The notes under the pieces: generated by a model
Seen by the model: the letters and a program-made list of their open reading frames with translations, nothing else
The model's database searches: none
Told to the model about the DNA's origin: nothing
Shown here: piece after piece, positions 61,190 to 64,000 of the stretch
Numbering within the stretch: position 1 is the stretch's first letter
Layout: every line of letters begins with the position of its first letter
Program-made: the position numbers and the translations under genes
Assembly: GCF_000972845.2 (NCBI RefSeq)
Contig: NC_040017.1
Location: 24,761,606-24,825,605, forward strand
DNA: 64,000 bases
Direction of reading: 5' to 3'
DNA from: Larimichthys crocea
Lineage: Eukaryota; Chordata; Actinopteri; Sciaenidae

Positions 61190-62060
61190 TCCCTCCCCTC
61201 TCCAGGAGCCGTATTGAGCTGTGGGGCTGGGACATTCCTGGTTTGACGACCAGCTCCGCCGCTGCCATGATTTGCTGAGCAATTCGACACTGGCTTCAAA
61301 GATGCGTGTGTGGAAGAGGCAGCGGTAGAGAGACGGAGAGACCGAGAACTGGTGGAGAAGTTACAATAACGGGTTAGACAGACACACAGAGAGAGAGAGA
61401 GTGTGTGTGTGTGTGTGTGCGCGCACCGGGACGTAACGCTTTTATCCAAACGCGCGGACTCCAAGACTTCCCAAGAGAAAAACTCAACTCGAGTTTAGAC
61501 CAGGGGGAGTTGTCGCACCTTGGCCCCCGAATCCTGCGCAGCTCTGCGGGTCTGAAAACTCTCTTTCTCCCCCTCCTGTACCTCCGGCTGTTTTCATGTT
61601 CCTCCCGTCGTCTCGCACTTTGAGCCCGTGTCTAATGGAGGGCCCCGTACGGATTTGCCTCCAGAAGAATGCGTTTTGCTGCTAATTCACCAGACAGCTC
61701 GCAGCTTTTGCCCTCCTGCACGAGAGGTAAGGACGGGACGGAGGGGTGGCAGACAGAGGGAGAGAGGGGAGTCCCGGGCCGGCTGGCTGGGCTGGCTGGC
61801 TGGCTGGTTTGGACGGGGGTTGGCTTCGGTGTGCGCACCAGGCCAGCTGCGCTCTTCTGGAAATAACAAAAGAAAAAAAAAGTGACGTTCAGGGAAGCAA
61901 AGAGCTCCACAGTGCCGTTTTAATCTGTTCCACAAACATTACCGTGATTTTGTATCTTTGTGTTGTGGTGAAAGTGGAGAGCAGCGGCTCGGAGGGGCGC
62001 TACATGCTCCGTCTGTGTGGCAGTCTGGTTCACGGGGGCGCCCGTGTACGGAGATTATGT
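61190..62060 (+). promoter_or_regulatory. CpG-rich promoter and candidate 5' exon of a downstream gene
   Basis: This is a CpG-rich block in otherwise AT-rich DNA. A candidate exon ends at 61726 with GAGAG followed by the consensus donor GTAAGG. The last ATG before the donor (61669) opens a frame of 19 codons plus one base (MRFAANSPDSSQLLPSCTR...); two in-frame upstream ATGs (61596 region and 61634) end in stops before the donor. So the exon is either 5' untranslated or encodes a short N-terminus. No partner exon was found to the right in this window. Gene identity is unknown. Confidence 0.45.
61389..61419. repeat. GA-GT compound microsatellite
   Basis: Six GA units adjoin about nine GT units within the candidate promoter or 5' exon. 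GA runs are common near vertebrate promoters. Confidence 0.9.
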
Positions 62061-63187
62061 GTGTGTATAAATGAATTAACTGTCCACACTGTGAATTAAA
62101 TCCACAATTTCATGTCTATAAACACAATATAATGACTTTAAACAGGCTGCATTAGCTCCTTGAGGTCCATGCCACCTCTTTACAGTGACTTACACTGATT
62201 AGAGAAAATCAGTTTTTCCTTGATTAGTGCACAAAAGTAGATTTGTACAACACTTTGGACTTTGTGGACTCCAGGCTACATCTTTGTCTCATTAAAGTTA
62301 CATTATGTGCACACACAAAAAAATCATTTTGGTGCAACAACTCAGTCAGATTATCGTCATCAGTTATCTTTCTGCACGCTGATCCAGTTGAGCTCTGATG
62401 TTTCTGAGGTGAATAATACCAGAGGAAAAGCCATAAATATTTGTTTGGTAAGCAGCTCTGGCAGCTCTGGAAGGCAGCGACACTTCACTTCGACATCACA
62501 GTTGAAAACAGATGGCCTGCAGGCTGCATTTCTGCTTTGAAAGATGAAAGAAAACATTTTTAGAAATGGCAAATATGTCCCCTCCGCTGACACGTTGGTG
62601 TCACAGTCATAAAAGGTGAAAATGGCTCGGGGATATGTAAAACATCACTTTGTTCTAAAGTTATACTTTTTTTTTATTATTATTATTATGGATCTGCTTT
62701 CAGGAGGCTTCCCTGTGCAGAAACATGGTGGCTTAAACTAATATTTAAACTTGTGTGTGTTGTGTTTTTTTCCACACTCTGCAAAGACAGAGAGCCTTTA
62801 TTGTTTTGGATAAGTCCCACAAGGGTGTCATAAATGTTGGTTTGGTAAATCCCGTGTTATCATTGCTCTAAAATTTGGCAAGTGCACAAATTACTGTGCA
62901 GACGATACAAAAGTACCTGTCTGTCTGAATGAAGGTGGCATTGTTAGCAGACTGGGAATGTGCTTTTAAGTGGATTTTAATTAAGAATTAAGAATTAGTT
63001 TAATTGCACAACTGATTAAAAATGCTGCAGGCAAAAGGGGGGGATCTTTCTAAACACTGTAAAGAGAAGCTGCTGATGTGTGAACGCAGTCTGATCAAGA
63101 TCATCAAAGAGCTTTTTTCTTTGTTCCTACTGGCTCGATTTTACACGCTTGTATTGCAAAAACAAGAAACATTTCTGATTTGACCAA

Positions 63188-63218
<31 letters not shown>

Positions 63219-64000
63219 TCAACCGCTAACAACTCAGGACTGAGTTTGCAAGTGTGTGCATGAACTTAATCTACTCAGGTCTTGCTGTGTTGTGATCTGC
63301 ATCGCTGCACTTCAGGAACTTTGAGGATGACAACTGAAAACGTTGAAGCGTTTGTGAGTCAGAGACTTTTCTCTAATTCACATTTTTTATGACATTAAGT
63401 AAAGATTAGGTTTGTACTGTAATGTAAGGGGCAGCATAAATGTGGAGGATTGTAAACACTAAGATAATCTAAAACGAGCCTGTTGCTCAGGATCTTTAGA
63501 GTAAAGGATGACGGAGTAAAAGTGAAGTCACAATGTGGCTGCCGAGACAAGTTCCTTACTTTTTTTTTTCTTCCTCTCCCTCAAGTAATTTCCTCTGTCT
63601 GCTGTTCACCCCTATCATCAGGGCTTCACAGGGACTTTTGTTACATAGGGGTGACTCTCAGAAAAACTGAACACTTTAAAAGTTGTCGAGAACAAAGTCT
63701 CGAAACCCTCTCGAATGCATGACATCCAGTCAGTGGGACACACATGGCTGCTCTCAGATAAAACACTTTCAAGTTCAAACAGTTGCTCGCGCATTGTTGC
63801 GTCGGTGGGGGGACAAGAAGACACTTCCGATGCCTTTCAAATCCTTTCAGTGCTCCCCAATATTGGGTGAGCTTTTGACAGGGGCAGAGAGAGATTTGCT
63901 CTTTGTGTTCGGGGCGTTTTACTTCAGGGCCTCCCTCAGGTTTTGAGTTTGTTACAGGAGTTTCTTTCATTTATTTTTCCCACTTTCCTTCAACCTTTAA
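62061..64000. other. Non-coding DNA, presumed first intron
   Basis: AT-rich sequence with a TTA run (62676-62690) and a CA microsatellite (63191-63218). The last 400 bp are better mixed and could be regulatory. No exon is recognised. If the promoter call at 61.2 kb is right, this is intronic. Confidence 0.4.
63191..63218. repeat. CA microsatellite, 14 units
   Basis: Uninterrupted AC run. Confidence 0.95.

Noticed and set aside
60937..61464. 175-codon minus-strand frame near the CpG block
   Set aside because: It is built from simple repeats (His-Thr from the CA run, Lys-Glu from a poly-T/CTT region) with no domain; composition explains it.

Overview
This window looks like teleost nuclear DNA, probably from a spiny-rayed (acanthomorph) fish. 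The two genes at the left end have many small introns of roughly 75-900 bp with GT-AG borders. Microsatellites are frequent, and several repeats resemble interspersed families I recognise from fish genomes. No bacterial operon, phage, CRISPR or virus-like gene was seen. No databases were searched, so family calls rest on motif recognition and recall.

Left end, 1-9.1 kb, both genes on the plus strand. Positions 256-3385 hold the 3' half of PRDM10: eleven in-frame exons encoding nine C2H2 zinc fingers and a glutamine-rich C-terminal region ending in a stop codon. The SET/PR half lies to the left of the window. About 1.9 kb downstream, nine frame-consistent exons (about 5320-9080) encode a protein of about 470 residues that I cannot name. 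It has one predicted N-terminal membrane segment, then helical, spectrin-repeat-like sequence and a Ser/Thr/acid-rich basic tail.

Middle, 9.1-61.2 kb. I found no convincing coding sequence in about 52 kb. The DNA alternates between AT-rich stretches and GC-balanced islands dense in TAAT, SOX-like, TCF/LEF-like and E-box motifs; these islands have the texture of vertebrate conserved non-coding elements. The best candidates are near 10.0, 13.8-15.0, 19.8-20.5, 23.1-23.3, 25.1-25.5, 31.6-32.2, 47.0-47.3, 50.6-50.9 and 60.0-60.3 kb. Between them lie transposon remnants: a hAT-type element (19.1 kb), a fish dispersed repeat (16.7 kb), a second one (36.9 kb), LINE 3' tails (28.1 and 31.05 kb), tRNA-derived SINE pieces (25.5 and 30.1 kb), a piggyBac-like end (42.18 kb) and a repeat with helicase-like coding fragments (46.0 kb).

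Right end, 61.2-62.06 kb. A CpG-rich block ends a candidate first exon with a strong GTAAGG donor at 61727. This suggests that another plus-strand gene starts here and continues beyond the window, and that the desert may be its regulatory landscape. That is inference. The most interesting items are the unnamed membrane/coil gene, the candidate promoter and several compact inverted-repeat or motif clusters; I do not see a clearly novel multi-gene system.
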